Assembly (NCBI RefSeq): GCF_003148625.1
Contig: NZ_QGGO01000013.1
Coordinates: forward strand, 1-64,000
Length of the DNA: 64,000 nucleotides
Source of the DNA: Arcicella aurantiaca
GTDB lineage: Bacteria; Bacteroidota; Bacteroidia; Cytophagales; Spirosomataceae
Direction: 5' to 3'
The notes below the pieces were generated by a model, which did not search any database, had not been told where the DNA came from, and worked only from the letters and a program-made list of their open reading frames with translations. The position numbers were made by a program, and so were the translations under genes. This document shows, piece after piece, positions 26,096 through 35,824 of this stretch (position 1 is the first letter of the stretch; each line of letters begins with the position of its first letter).

Positions 26096-26157
26096 GTAGG
26101 AGCGAATAGCATTCGCCCTTGTATTTGATAAAATGGGCGAATACTATTCGCCCCTAC
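26096..26157. repeat. GTAG-bounded GCGAATA palindrome pair
   Basis: A 62-base element. The left end is GTAGGAGCGAATAGCATTCG and the right end its near-perfect complement ending CTAC (26154-26157), two mismatches over about 23 bases. Each end is itself a GCGAATA..TATTCGC hairpin. It begins six bases after the stop of permease 2. Second family member at 43960-44121. Confidence 0.85.
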
Positions 26158-26286
26158 CCCTACCGAAAAATAATTTTAAAATATTTTCAATTTTACTGTA
26201 ACCTTTCTCCATCTCCTCAGTTTTCACATTCAAATAACCGAAAAAACACAAAAAATCCATTGAACGCATTGACTGACAACAGCCTT

Positions 26287-26817
26287 ATGCTTAGTGTAAA
26301 AGCAGATAATTTAGACAAGATGGGCTTGCTTTTCGAGCGTTACCATCGAGTGTTATTTGCATTCCTTTATCACTCAACGGGGCAAGCTGCCATTAGTGAA
26401 GATTTGGTGCAAACTGTGTTTTATCGGATGTTAAAATATCGTCATACCTTCACAGGTGATGGCGAATTTAGAACTTGGATGTATCATTTAGCTCGCAACG
26501 TATTGAACGATTATTTCAAAAAAAATCAGCGAGTAATTTACCAAGAAGACATTACCAGCATCAGCGAACGAAATCAGGCTGAACCCTCAGCAGATTTTCA
26601 ATTAGAGAAAAAACAAGAGTCAGAAGCTTTGCATCAAGCTTTGGCAAAATTGAGCCCTGAATATAGAGAAGTATTAATTTTGAGTCGTTTTCAAGAATTA
26701 TCTTACCAAGAAATTGCCGACGTTTTGAAAACCTCAGAAGGAAATATCAAAGTGAAAGTTCATCGTGCGATGAAAGAATTAAAAAACATTTATTTGAAAA
26801 GTAGCAGTACGCTGTAA
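26287..26817 (+). CDS. ECF-type RNA polymerase sigma factor
   Basis: 176 aa from ATG 26287. A TTG at 26269 would add TDNSL and is a fair alternative; starts before 26269 run back towards the repeat element. Region 2: LLFERYHRVLFAFLYH, then SEDLVQTVFYRMLKYRHTF and FRTWMYHLARNVLNDYF. Region 4: LAKLSPEYREVLILSRFQELSYQEIADVLKTSEGNIKVKVHRAMKEL (about 110-165). Directs core polymerase to a small regulon. Heads a set with the HEAT-repeat protein, two DUF4097 proteins and the DUF5916 protein. Confidence 0.92.
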   Translation: MLSVKADNLDKMGLLFERYHRVLFAFLYHSTGQAAISEDLVQTVFYRMLKYRHTFTGDGEFRTWMYHLARNVLNDYFKKNQRVIYQEDITSISERNQAEPSADFQLEKKQESEALHQALAKLSPEYREVLILSRFQELSYQEIADVLKTSEGNIKVKVHRAMKELKNIYLKSSSTL

Positions 26818-26912
26818 GGTAATTCAGTAAAAAGTATAATGTATTAAGATTTATGATTGTTTGGTAGGCAATTTCTTAATACTTGAGACATAATACTTAA
26901 TACACAAGAAAT

Positions 26913-27644
26913 ATGGAAAATAAAGATTTTGAGTTTGACAAAGAAGAACAAGATTTGTGGGAACAACTCGGGAAAATAAACACGCCTAATCCAAGCCCAG
27001 CATCTCGAACACGCTTTTATGCCATGCTCGATACTTATCAAAATGAATTAGAATCGAAGAAAGAAAAATCGTTTCAAGCAGTTTTTGAGCGATTGAAACA
27101 AGCCTTTCAATACAAACCTGCTTATAATTGGGCTTATGCTTTGGTTTTATTGGCTTTGGGCGGCATGATTGGCTATTTTTCTGGAAAAACAACCGCCAAT
27201 GAAACACTTGCCAATCGAGAAACAGTTGAGCAATTATCGTCGGAAGTACAAGAAATGAAACAAATGATGATGCTGTCAATGCTTGAAAATCCAACGGCAA
27301 CCGAACGACTAAAAGCCGTAAGTTATACCCAAGAACTCAGTACCGTTGACGACCAAGTGATTGATGCTTTATTGACAACTTTGAATTTCGACCAAAATGA
27401 AAATGTACGCTTAGTAACTTTAGAAGCACTGATTCAATTGGCTCATCACCCTAAAGTGCGAGAAGGTTTGGTACAATCTCTATTAAAACAGGAATCGCCA
27501 CTGATGCAAGTGGCTTTGGCTGATGCGATGGTAAAATTGCAAGAAAAACGCTCGGTAAAACAGTTTAAAAAATTACTCAAAAAGGATAATCTTAACAATT
27601 CAGTAAAAAGCAAAATTGAGAAAACCATTCAGGTACTTTCTTAA
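26913..27644 (+). CDS. HEAT-repeat membrane protein, candidate anti-sigma factor
   Basis: 243 aa. Residues 1-65 are a charged cytoplasmic N-terminus (EEQDLWEQLGKINTPNPSP). One TM helix lies at about 72-92 (WAYALVLLALGGMIGYF). A coiled coil follows, then HEAT-type helical repeats (about 125-243: VIDALLTTLNFDQNENVRLV, TLEALIQLAHHPKVREGL). Single-span layout and position right after an ECF sigma gene fit an anti-sigma factor, but the zinc motif of ZAS anti-sigmas is absent. The role is inferred from context. Confidence 0.65.
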   Translation: MENKDFEFDKEEQDLWEQLGKINTPNPSPASRTRFYAMLDTYQNELESKKEKSFQAVFERLKQAFQYKPAYNWAYALVLLALGGMIGYFSGKTTANETLANRETVEQLSSEVQEMKQMMMLSMLENPTATERLKAVSYTQELSTVDDQVIDALLTTLNFDQNENVRLVTLEALIQLAHHPKVREGLVQSLLKQESPLMQVALADAMVKLQEKRSVKQFKKLLKKDNLNNSVKSKIEKTIQVLS

Positions 27645-27673
27645 TCCTCCAACATTTAAAAATCGACAATTTT

Positions 27674-28519
27674 ATGAAAAATTTAATAATCCCGATTTTA
27701 GCGGGGATGGTATTGTCATGTGCCAACTCGACCGCTCAAGAAAACAAATTCAAGGAAGAAATCCACAAGGAATTTACCGTTTCTCCTAATAGTTTGGTAG
27801 CTGTTCACGACCTCGACGGCTCAATAAATGTAGAAGGTTACGACGGCGACAAAGTGGTCATTGACATCAATAAAGTCATTTCTGCCAAGAATAGTCAAGC
27901 ATTGGAAGAAGGAAAACGGGATACAAAATTAGGCTTCGACCAAGCGGGAGATTCGCTCATTGTATATACCGCCGCCCCGTATGATACACGTCCAAATGTT
28001 AGAAATCAGAATGTTCATATTGAGTATAACATTCACCTTGATTATACGATTAAAGTTCCGAAAAACGTAAGTTTGCGACTTTCAACGATTAATAACGGCG
28101 ATATTCTGGTAGAAAATGTAAATGGCATAATGAAGGTTAATAATATCAATGGGAAAATCACGCTAAAAAATGCTAAAGCTGCCAACGATGTTCATACAAT
28201 TAATGGCGATGTGACGATAAATTATACTTCTCTCCCACCCGACAATTCAAAATATTATACCTTAAATGGCAATTTGAATATCACTTATCCAGCCGACTTT
28301 TCTGCTGATTGTGAGTTTAAAAGTTTTCAAGGTGATTTTTTTACAGATTTTGAAAATGTAGAAAAATTACCTACTAAAATTTCTAAAACCACTGAAGAAA
28401 ATAAAAACGGAACAACTCATAAACTCAATAAAGCAAGTATCATCAGAATTGGAAATGGTGATAAAAAACTAAAATTTGAAACGTTCAACGGTAATATTTA
28501 TATCAAAAAACAGGTTTAG
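27674..28519 (+). CDS. DUF4097 family secreted protein 1
   Basis: 281 aa. Signal peptide, possibly a lipoprotein: the N-terminus IPILAGMVLSCANSTAQ has a Cys at 16. Then a DUF4097 right-handed beta-helix: repeated short strands such as LRLSTINNGDILVENVNGIM and VNNINGKITLKNAKAAN, and a closing FETFNGNIYIKK. DUF4097 proteins are predicted adhesin-like or polymer-forming; no enzyme activity is known. 29 bases after the HEAT protein, in the same likely operon. Confidence 0.82.
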   Translation: MKNLIIPILAGMVLSCANSTAQENKFKEEIHKEFTVSPNSLVAVHDLDGSINVEGYDGDKVVIDINKVISAKNSQALEEGKRDTKLGFDQAGDSLIVYTAAPYDTRPNVRNQNVHIEYNIHLDYTIKVPKNVSLRLSTINNGDILVENVNGIMKVNNINGKITLKNAKAANDVHTINGDVTINYTSLPPDNSKYYTLNGNLNITYPADFSADCEFKSFQGDFFTDFENVEKLPTKISKTTEENKNGTTHKLNKASIIRIGNGDKKLKFETFNGNIYIKKQV

Positions 28520-28532
28520 GTTTGAATTTGCC

Positions 28533-28760
28533 ACAAAGGCTCTAAGAATTATAAGTTTCTAATTGCCACGAAGGCTCAAAATTATAAGTTTTAAAATTGC
28601 CACGAAGGCTCTAAGAATTATAAGTTTCTAATTGCCACGAAGGCACGAAGACTCTAAGAATTATAAGTTTTTTAATTGCAACGAAGGCACGAAATTATGT
28701 TAATAAAAACTTAAAGCCTTAGTGTCTTAGTGGCAAAACAAACGATTCGTGGCAAAAAAT
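28533..28760. repeat. GCCACGAAGGC repeat element
   Basis: About five copies of ATTGCCACGAAGGCTC(TAAGAATTATAAGTTT) in one direction, closed by one inverted copy (CTTAAAGCCTTAGTGTCTTAGTGGCAA at about 28710-28736). Same family as 9571-9834. It separates the two DUF4097 genes. Confidence 0.8.
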
Positions 28761-28773
28761 ACAATACAAAAAT

Positions 28774-29601
28774 ATGAAAACAAATAAATTAATATTCGCC
28801 ATTTTAGCTTTATCTATTTCGGTATCATTCTTCGCAAAAAGTCAAGATAGAGACCAATTAACTGTTCCTCTTTCTGACCCTAATAAAGAAGGAAAAGTAA
28901 AAATAGAAATCATTACAGGTTCAATAAAAGTAGTGGGATACGACGGTAAAGATATTGTCATTGATGCCGTTTCAGGAGATAAAAGCGAGAAACGAGTTAA
29001 TAAAGAACGCTCGGATGGTATGAAAAGAATATCCACCAATTCGGGTTTTGAACTCACCGCTAAAGAAAACAATAATACCGTTTCTATTGGTGTAGATAAG
29101 GTGAATATGAATGTAAATATCACTGTAAAAGTACCTCGTAAATGTTCCCTCAAACTCAGCACTATCAACGACGGCGATATTTTGGTAGAAAACGTAAGTG
29201 GTAATCTTGAAATTTCTAATATCAATGGAAATATCAAAATGAAAAACATTGCGGGGTCAGTCGTTGCCAATACCATTAATGATGACATCATTGTCAATTT
29301 CACTACCATTACGCCTAATACGCCAATGGCATTTACCAGCCTCAACGGTAAAGTTGATGTTACGTTTCCTGCTACCCTCAAAACAAACGTAAAGTTAAAG
29401 TCGGATATGGGTGAAGTTTACAGCGACTTTGATATTGATGTGGACAAAACGCCTTCTAAAATCAATCATTCGGCTGATAAAGAAAAGGGATTGTACAAAA
29501 TCAAAAAAGATGAATGGACTTATGGAAAAATCAACGGCGGAGGCTCTGAAATTATGATGAAAACCTTCAATGGAGATATTTTTATTCGTAAAGCTAAATA
29601 G
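28774..29601 (+). CDS. DUF4097 family secreted protein 2
   Basis: 275 aa. Signal peptide 1-23 (FAILALSISVSFFAKSQ), then the same beta-helix pattern as its upstream paralogue (LKLSTINDGDILVENVSGNL, FNGDIFIRKAK at the end). Probably arose by tandem duplication followed by insertion of the repeat element between the copies. Extracytoplasmic; function unknown. Confidence 0.82.
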   Translation: MKTNKLIFAILALSISVSFFAKSQDRDQLTVPLSDPNKEGKVKIEIITGSIKVVGYDGKDIVIDAVSGDKSEKRVNKERSDGMKRISTNSGFELTAKENNNTVSIGVDKVNMNVNITVKVPRKCSLKLSTINDGDILVENVSGNLEISNINGNIKMKNIAGSVVANTINDDIIVNFTTITPNTPMAFTSLNGKVDVTFPATLKTNVKLKSDMGEVYSDFDIDVDKTPSKINHSADKEKGLYKIKKDEWTYGKINGGGSEIMMKTFNGDIFIRKAK

Positions 29602-29645
29602 TTGATGCAACATTTGAAGCTCTAAAAGCATCTATCTTCTATTAA

Positions 29646-29673
29646 CTTCCTGAAAAACCCAATTTTCAGGAAG
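29646..29673. terminator. Hairpin between DUF4097-2 and DUF5916 genes
   Basis: CTTCCTGAAAA-ACCCAA-TTTTCAGGAAG, a perfect 11-bp stem; no T-run, so possibly an attenuator or mRNA-stabilising stem. Confidence 0.5.
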
Positions 29674-29710
29674 CTAAATTAACAAACTCTATTAAAATCA
29701 ATATCTTTTA

Positions 29711-32380
29711 ATGAAATCTTTCATTTTAACCTCTATCTTCCTTTTGGGGAGCTTGACCTTTTACGCTCAAAAAGAGTCAAAAGACACGCTTAATATTCCG
29801 AAAAAGCAATATTTTACCCAAAAACTAACTGTTCCAATTCGTTTAGATGGCATTATCGACGACAAAGCGTGGGACGACGTACAATGGGCAGGAGATTTTC
29901 TCCAATACCAACCCAATGAAGGAAAAGCACCTTCACAACCTACCAGTTTTAAGATTTTATATGACGATAAATTTCTTTACGTAGCTTATCGTTGTCATGA
30001 TTCTGCTCCAGATTCTGTCGTAAAAAGAATGAGCCGTCGTGACCAATTTCCTGGCGATTTTGTAGAAATAAACATCGATAGTTATCACGATTTACGAACG
30101 GCATTCTCTTTTACCATTTCAGTTTCGGGCGTGCGTGGCGATGAATTCATTTCTAATAATGGTAATAATTGGGATGACAGTTGGAATCCAATTTGGTTTG
30201 CCAAAACACATACTGACAACAAAGGTTGGACGGCTGAAGTTAAAATTCCTTTAAGTCAATTACGTTTTGGCAATGAACCCGACAAAGTTTGGGGTATTCA
30301 AGTTACCCGTCGAATTTTCAGAAAAGAAGAACGTTCCACTTGGCAAAAAATCCCACAAAACTCTGGTGTTTGGGTAAGTGGTTTTGGTGAATTACATGGT
30401 TTAAAAGACGTAAGACCACAAAAACAAGTGGAAATTGCTCCTTATACCGTTGCCAAAACTGAAGGCTATAAACCCGAAGTGGGCAATCCATTTGCAACGG
30501 GTAGAGATTCTAAAATGACATTTGGGGTAGATGGAAAAGTAGCCGTAACGAGTGATTTAATTTTAGATTTTACTGTAAATCCAGATTTTGGACAAGTAGA
30601 AGCTGACCCTTCACAAGTAAGAATTGATGGTTTTCAGAACTTTTTTGAAGAACGAAGACCATTTTTTATTGAAAGCAGAAATATTTTCGACTATCAATTA
30701 ACAGGCTCAGAAGCAGGTGATGATTATGACTCAGACCTCCTTTTTTATTCTCGTCGAATTGGCGGTTCTCCGCACGGTTATCCAAATCTAAAAGACGGAG
30801 AATTTGCCCAAGTCCCGCAAAATACTTCTATTTTGGGAGCAGCAAAATTTAGTGGAAAAACAAAAAATGGTTGGAGTATCGGTTTACTCGAAAGTGTAAC
30901 CCAAGAAGTTTCCGCTGTTATCGACAACAGCGGTTCACGTCGAACAGAAGTCATTGAACCTCTTACCAACTACTTTGTGAGTCGTTTACAGAAAGATTTT
31001 AAAGGAGGACAAACCGTTATTGGAGGAATTTTTACAGGCGTTAATCGTGATAATAATTTGAATAATTCGCTTCACACAGGAGCCTATTCGGGAGGTTTTG
31101 ACTTTTTACATTATTGGAAAAATCGTACTTGGTATTTACGTGGAAATTTAGTTTTTAGCCATGTTTTGGGTTCAAAACAAAAGATTTATGAAACCCAAAC
31201 GGCTTTTGAACACCTTTTTCAAAGAACTAACGCCACAGAAGTTTCTCTTGATTCTACTCGTACATCCTTAACAGGTACAGGCGGAACGTTTCGTATTGGA
31301 AAATCGGGCGGAAAATCAGGGAAATTAGGACAAGTTTTCAAGTTTGAAACGGGTGTTACCTATCGTTCTCCAGAATTAGAAGTGAACGACATTGGTTTTA
31401 TGTTGACTGCCAACGAAATCAACCATTTCACATGGGCGGGGTTACATTTCCAGAAACAAGTGGGTATTTTCCGTAATGCTCGAATCAATTATAATCACTT
31501 TTCTCGTTGGGATTTTGGCGGTCAGTTTCTTTACCAAGCCTTCAATACCAATATGCACGGCAATTTTAAAAATAACTGGCGTGTGGGTACAGGCACAACT
31601 TGGATGCCCTATTTAATTTCAAATACTGCTTTGCGTGGTGGTTCGTCTTTACGTATGCCTGCTGGAATCAATCATTGGGCTTATGTTCAAAGTGATACTC
31701 GTAAAAAAATTAATGTCGGCTTCGAAATGTTCAATTATTGGGGAGCAGAAGAAACCTCAAGACAAAGCAATTATAGCCTGAGTGTAAGGGCTCAACCTTT
31801 AGACGCCATGACGGTAAGTTTAGGCGTTGGTATCAATCATAATTGGAAAAAACAAGACCAATTTGTTAGTAGCACCGATTTTAATGGCAAACAAAGAATT
31901 GTGGTGAGTGAAGTTGACCAAAATACCTTGCGTTATACCTTACGTTTAAATTATAACATTACGCCAGATTTGACACTCCAATATTACGGACAACCTTTTA
32001 TTACTCGCCCAACTTATAAGAATTTTGGCTATGTGGTTGACCCGTTGAATCAGTCGTATGATGCACGTTTCCATCGTTTTAACAACGAAGAAATTGCCTT
32101 CAGAAATGGTAGTTATGAAGTAGATGAAAATCGTGATGGAAAAGTAGATTATACTTTTGGCAAGCCAGATTTTAACTTTGTCCAATTTCGTTCAAACTTA
32201 GTGGCTCGTTGGGAATACAAAGCAGGTTCAGAGTTTTATTTAGTGTGGTCGCAAGGCAATACACCTGATGCAAGTACAGATTTCGACTCAACGGTAGGCA
32301 CAAGTTTGTTCAACAATATCTTTGCGGGACAAGCCAGAAACATCTTTTTAATGAAATTTACGTATCGCTTTTTGAAATAA
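29711..32380 (+). CDS. DUF5916 outer-membrane protein with CBM9-like N-terminus
   Basis: 889 aa. Signal peptide 1-19 (SIFLLGSLTFYAQ). Residues 35-215 are a carbohydrate-binding family 9-like domain (IRLDGIIDDKAWDDVQWAGD, LYVAYRCHDSAPDSVVKRM). The remainder is DUF5916, rich in amphipathic strands with aromatic girdles and a C-terminal strand ending KFTYRFLK, typical of an outer-membrane beta-barrel. Predicted surface protein of unknown ligand. Last gene before a strong terminator; likely part of the sigma-factor gene set. Confidence 0.85.
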   Translation: MKSFILTSIFLLGSLTFYAQKESKDTLNIPKKQYFTQKLTVPIRLDGIIDDKAWDDVQWAGDFLQYQPNEGKAPSQPTSFKILYDDKFLYVAYRCHDSAPDSVVKRMSRRDQFPGDFVEINIDSYHDLRTAFSFTISVSGVRGDEFISNNGNNWDDSWNPIWFAKTHTDNKGWTAEVKIPLSQLRFGNEPDKVWGIQVTRRIFRKEERSTWQKIPQNSGVWVSGFGELHGLKDVRPQKQVEIAPYTVAKTEGYKPEVGNPFATGRDSKMTFGVDGKVAVTSDLILDFTVNPDFGQVEADPSQVRIDGFQNFFEERRPFFIESRNIFDYQLTGSEAGDDYDSDLLFYSRRIGGSPHGYPNLKDGEFAQVPQNTSILGAAKFSGKTKNGWSIGLLESVTQEVSAVIDNSGSRRTEVIEPLTNYFVSRLQKDFKGGQTVIGGIFTGVNRDNNLNNSLHTGAYSGGFDFLHYWKNRTWYLRGNLVFSHVLGSKQKIYETQTAFEHLFQRTNATEVSLDSTRTSLTGTGGTFRIGKSGGKSGKLGQVFKFETGVTYRSPELEVNDIGFMLTANEINHFTWAGLHFQKQVGIFRNARINYNHFSRWDFGGQFLYQAFNTNMHGNFKNNWRVGTGTTWMPYLISNTALRGGSSLRMPAGINHWAYVQSDTRKKINVGFEMFNYWGAEETSRQSNYSLSVRAQPLDAMTVSLGVGINHNWKKQDQFVSSTDFNGKQRIVVSEVDQNTLRYTLRLNYNITPDLTLQYYGQPFITRPTYKNFGYVVDPLNQSYDARFHRFNNEEIAFRNGSYEVDENRDGKVDYTFGKPDFNFVQFRSNLVARWEYKAGSEFYLVWSQGNTPDASTDFDSTVGTSLFNNIFAGQARNIFLMKFTYRFLK

Positions 32381-32412
32381 AACTTTGCCTTATTCATTTA
32401 TCGATAAAATAA

Positions 32413-32448
32413 AAAAAACCTGTAAAACTTTCGTTTTACAGGTTTTTT
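32413..32448. terminator. Bidirectional terminator between DUF5916 and hemD
   Basis: AACCTGTAAAAC pairs with GTTTTACAGGTT around TTT C, with A- and T-runs on the two sides. Confidence 0.9.
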
Positions 32449-32521
32449 GTTTTGCAGATGATTATTAAATTTCTAATTAATTTACCAGTTTTCTAATAAC
32501 CAATAACTAATCACCATACAC

Positions 32522-33307
32522 TTAAATACTATTGGCTTTTTTGATATACAACTCCAAAGCACCAGTCATTGACGGAGCATTTGGAAGTGGTGCTTGAATA
32601 TCCAAAATCAAACCAGCTTCGGTAACGGCTTTGGCAGTTGTAGGACCAAATGCAGCGATACGAGTTTTGTTTTGTTTGAAATCTGGGAAATTATCCATCA
32701 AAGATTTGATACCTGATGGGCTAAAAAACGCCAAAATATCGTAATAAACATCTTCTAAGTCAGACAAATCTGCTGAAACTGTTTCATACATCACGGCTTC
32801 TGTCAAGTGCAAATCGTTCGTTCCCATAAATCCGGGAATATCGTTTGTGCGTTTGTCAGAACATGGAAATAAGAATTTCTCAGTCTTATGTTTTTTAATA
32901 AGTTCTAATAGCTCAGCAGCAGTTTTTGTACCTGTGAATATTTTTCGCTTACGGATAACGATGTATTTCTGCAAATAATTAGAAGTCTGCTCAGTGATAC
33001 AAAAATATTTCATATCAGCAGGGACTTCAATACGTGCTTCTTTACAGATTCGGAAGAAATGGTCAACAGCATTGCGGCTTGTAAAAATAATAGCCGTATG
33101 GTCAAGAATGTTAATCTTTTGCTTACGAAATTCTTTGAAAGAAACTCCTTGTATTTCAATAAATGGGCGGAAATCAACCTTAATGTTATACCTACGTGCC
33201 AACTCGAAATAGGGTGACTTTTCGTCAGTTGGACGGGCTTGCGTAACTAAAATACTGGTTACTTTGGTCAATCTGTCTGGATGTGCGGTTACTGTGATTT
33301 CGCTCAT
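32522..33307 (-). CDS. hemD: Uroporphyrinogen-III synthase
   Basis: 261 aa from ATG 33307. Closes and inverts ring D in heme/siroheme synthesis. The HemD family varies strongly in sequence. Recognised by the N-terminal SILVTQARP, IIFTSRNAVDHFF, FLFPCSDKR, and the C-terminal DILAFFSPSGIKSLM followed by RIAAFGPTTAKAVTEAG. The two-lobed length is right. Paired with the DUF4271 gene upstream on the same strand, a common Bacteroidota arrangement. Confidence 0.88.
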   Translation of the reverse strand: MSEITVTAHPDRLTKVTSILVTQARPTDEKSPYFELARRYNIKVDFRPFIEIQGVSFKEFRKQKINILDHTAIIFTSRNAVDHFFRICKEARIEVPADMKYFCITEQTSNYLQKYIVIRKRKIFTGTKTAAELLELIKKHKTEKFLFPCSDKRTNDIPGFMGTNDLHLTEAVMYETVSADLSDLEDVYYDILAFFSPSGIKSLMDNFPDFKQNKTRIAAFGPTTAKAVTEAGLILDIQAPLPNAPSMTGALELYIKKANSI

Positions 33308-33415
33308 GCTCAATGCAGTTTTATCTATTGGGGCTAATCGTTGTTGAGTTGCAAGACTACTAAATGTACCTCTGAAACAACTTTATGGAACTAATGCTAA
33401 TGAATTAATACAAAA

Positions 33416-34618
33416 CTACAAGGCGAAACGTATGCCTATAATCAGGGGGATTAATTCAATGATGCAAAGGTACGAAAATAAATACAGATTTTTTAGTGTC
33501 GTCATCTTATTTATCGTAAAGTAAAGTAATGCTAACCTTGCAACAAAGAATAAAGAAATAGGAAAGAACAAATATTTTTCAGCATTTTTCACGATTTCTG
33601 GCACTGAAACGGTACTAAAAGTTAGTACAATCAGAATAATCAAAAAGAATAAACTTGACGCCTGAATTATCTTAAAATAGTGAACATTGGTAATATTATC
33701 AAGTCTGTAAAGGTTTGATAAAACTCTCAAAGCCACATATTTGAATATCAAAGAAACAAACACAATTACGGAAACTTCCAAGAAATTTATGAGCAAAGCT
33801 CCTAATGTTTCGCCTTCAGGTAAAATATCACTCGCCGAAAATAAATCAGTTTTTTCATGGGTAATCATCATGAAAATAAATGCTAAAGTAAAGCTAAGAT
33901 TTACGACAAAAAGTATATTTCCTAAGTCAAAAGGTTTATTTACGACAAAAGAATCATCTCGTGTACTAATGGTCAATAAGTCTCTCGGACTAAAAAAACG
34001 CTCAAATGATTTTGGTTGATAATTGTATAAGAAGGCATAAGCACAAGCTAAAAAAATCAATCCAACCACAAAAAAGTTTTGAAAAGGAGACATTTCTCTT
34101 GGCAAAATAGTCAATAAAGACTGTGTCATTTCAATAGCTTTTTGGGCTTTTGAAATTTTATTTCCAATCTGAATCGTTAAATCTTCAACGCTTGAATTGG
34201 TGCCGTAAACGGTAAGAAATAATTTAGTTTTCCCGAAAACTTCCTGCAAACTATCAATATCCATCACTACCCAAGTGCCTACGGGCATTTTTTTTTGAAG
34301 AGAGGCATCAATGAAAAGGTAGTTTTCTTTTTCAGAACGATATAAAATTTTGTATCCTTTGTAATTCTCAATATCAAAAAACAAGCTAAAAGAATTATAA
34401 TCTTTGTGTTGTTCTCGGACATAAGGTACATACGCTTTGTATCGGTCATCAAAAACCTGCCAATCGTCTTGATAATCATGGACAAGAAAAAATCCGTTAT
34501 CAGGCCCTATACCTCCACCTTTTGCATTTATTTCGATTGGCAATAAGCTGTAAACTGTAAACAATAATAGGGTTGCAAAACGTAAAATTGATGATTGATG
34601 AGATATATTTTTGTCCAT
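33416..34618 (-). CDS. DUF4271 membrane protein
   Basis: 400 aa from ATG 34618 (MDKNISHQSSILRF). Longer starts run into a repeat-bearing leader. An N-terminal signal-like helix precedes a periplasmic domain (about 40-185). Six or seven TM helices from about 185 on form the DUF4271 region (NFFVVGLIFLACAYAFLY, FLEVSVIVFVSLIFKYV, ending LIIGIRFAL). Function unknown; consistently next to hemD in this phylum. Confidence 0.8.
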   Translation of the reverse strand: MDKNISHQSSILRFATLLLFTVYSLLPIEINAKGGGIGPDNGFFLVHDYQDDWQVFDDRYKAYVPYVREQHKDYNSFSLFFDIENYKGYKILYRSEKENYLFIDASLQKKMPVGTWVVMDIDSLQEVFGKTKLFLTVYGTNSSVEDLTIQIGNKISKAQKAIEMTQSLLTILPREMSPFQNFFVVGLIFLACAYAFLYNYQPKSFERFFSPRDLLTISTRDDSFVVNKPFDLGNILFVVNLSFTLAFIFMMITHEKTDLFSASDILPEGETLGALLINFLEVSVIVFVSLIFKYVALRVLSNLYRLDNITNVHYFKIIQASSLFFLIILIVLTFSTVSVPEIVKNAEKYLFFPISLFFVARLALLYFTINKMTTLKNLYLFSYLCIIELIPLIIGIRFAL

Positions 34619-34770
34619 TTTAGGGCGTAAAGTATTCAACAAATGAATCAAAAAAGAAAACCTGCCAGACTTTTGAAATCTATCAGAGTAAAAGTTTTTT
34701 GTATGAAATATCGTTATGTTCAATGATTGGCTTGGCTTTTTTACAAAATTACGAAAAATCGGGTAATATA

Positions 34771-34800
34771 GTAAGCGAAAAGCGAAAAGCGATTGGCGAA
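34771..34800. repeat. AGCGAAAAGCGATTTGCG-type repeat, copy 3
   Basis: GTAAGCGAAAAGCGAAAAGC followed by GATTGGCGAA. It lies in the 330-base gap 34619-34948 between sucD and DUF4271; the only other feature seen there is the sucD terminator. Confidence 0.5.
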
Positions 34801-34885
34801 CTCCTCAACTTTCTTAATTTCAGTAGCTTATCGTATTAAGTCTTTATAATCGTGGCAGCAAACCGTTCTGAATATTGATAATAAA

Positions 34886-34920
34886 AAAAGAAGGCTTCGT
34901 TCAATACGAAGCCTTCTTTT
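34886..34920 (-). terminator. Terminator of sucD
   Basis: The 15-base arm AAAAGAAGGCTTCGT and its exact complement flank TCAAT; a T-run follows on the minus strand. Confidence 0.9.
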
Positions 34921-34948
34921 AAACTTATAAGACTTATAGACTAAAATA

Positions 34949-35824
34949 CTACAAACCTAAAGCTTTCAACATTGTTGCACCAATATCAGCTGGAGAGTGT
35001 ACTACGTGAATACCACAAGCTTCCATGATTGCCATTTTAGCAGCAGCAGTATCATCAGCACCACCGATGATTGCACCAGCGTGACCCATTCTACGTCCTT
35101 TCGGAGCAGTTTGTCCTGCGATAAAACCAACTACTGGTTTACGGTTACCATCAGCTTTAATCCAGTTGGCAGCTTCAGCTTCCATTCCACCACCAATTTC
35201 ACCAATCATTACGATACCTTCAGTTTCTGGGTCATTCATCAATAATTCAACTGCTTCTTTAGTAGTTGTTCCGATGATTGGGTCACCACCAATACCGATA
35301 GCAGTAGTTTGTCCTAAACCTGCTTTTGTTAATTGGTCAACCGCTTCGTAAGTTAATGTTCCTGATTTTGAAACGATACCGATTTTTCCTTTTGTGAAGA
35401 TAAAACCTGGCATGATACCTACTTTACACTCATCAGCAGTCATAACACCCGGACAGTTTGGTCCGATAAGTGTTGTTCCCTTACCTTGAATATATTCTTT
35501 AGCATAAATCATATCCTTAGTAGGAATACCTTCTGTGATACAAATAATCACTTTGATACCTGCATCGGCTGCTTCCATGATGGCGTCAGCCGCAAATGCT
35601 GGCGGAACAAAAATAATTGAAGTATTCGCACCTGCTTTCTCAACTGCTTCTGCAACAGTATTAAAAACTGGACGGTCAAGATGAGATGAACCACCTTTTC
35701 CTGGCGTAACACCACCCACTACATTAGTGCCGTATTCTATCATTTGTTGGGCATGGAACGACCCCTCAGACCCTGTAAAGCCTTGTACGATTACTTTTGA
35801 GTCTTTGTTTACAAGTACACTCAT
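34949..35824 (-). CDS. sucD: Succinyl-CoA ligase alpha subunit
   Basis: 291 aa. Citric-acid-cycle enzyme; the alpha subunit binds CoA and carries the phosphohistidine. N-terminal Rossmann [18 protein letters not shown]. Catalytic His248 in [12 protein letters not shown]. Also [20 protein letters not shown] and [11 protein letters not shown]. sucC is not adjacent, as in many Bacteroidota. Single gene with its own terminator. Confidence 0.97.
   Translation of the reverse strand: MSVLVNKDSKVIVQGFTGSEGSFHAQQMIEYGTNVVGGVTPGKGGSSHLDRPVFNTVAEAVEKAGANTSIIFVPPAFAADAIMEAADAGIKVIICITEGIPTKDMIYAKEYIQGKGTTLIGPNCPGVMTADECKVGIMPGFIFTKGKIGIVSKSGTLTYEAVDQLTKAGLGQTTAIGIGGDPIIGTTTKEAVELLMNDPETEGIVMIGEIGGGMEAEAANWIKADGNRKPVVGFIAGQTAPKGRRMGHAGAIIGGADDTAAAKMAIMEACGIHVVHSPADIGATMLKALGL

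Noticed and set aside
26119-26286. N-terminal extension of the sigma factor
   Set aside because: The extension overlaps the GCGAATA element and has low-complexity sequence unlike sigma region 1 or 2.
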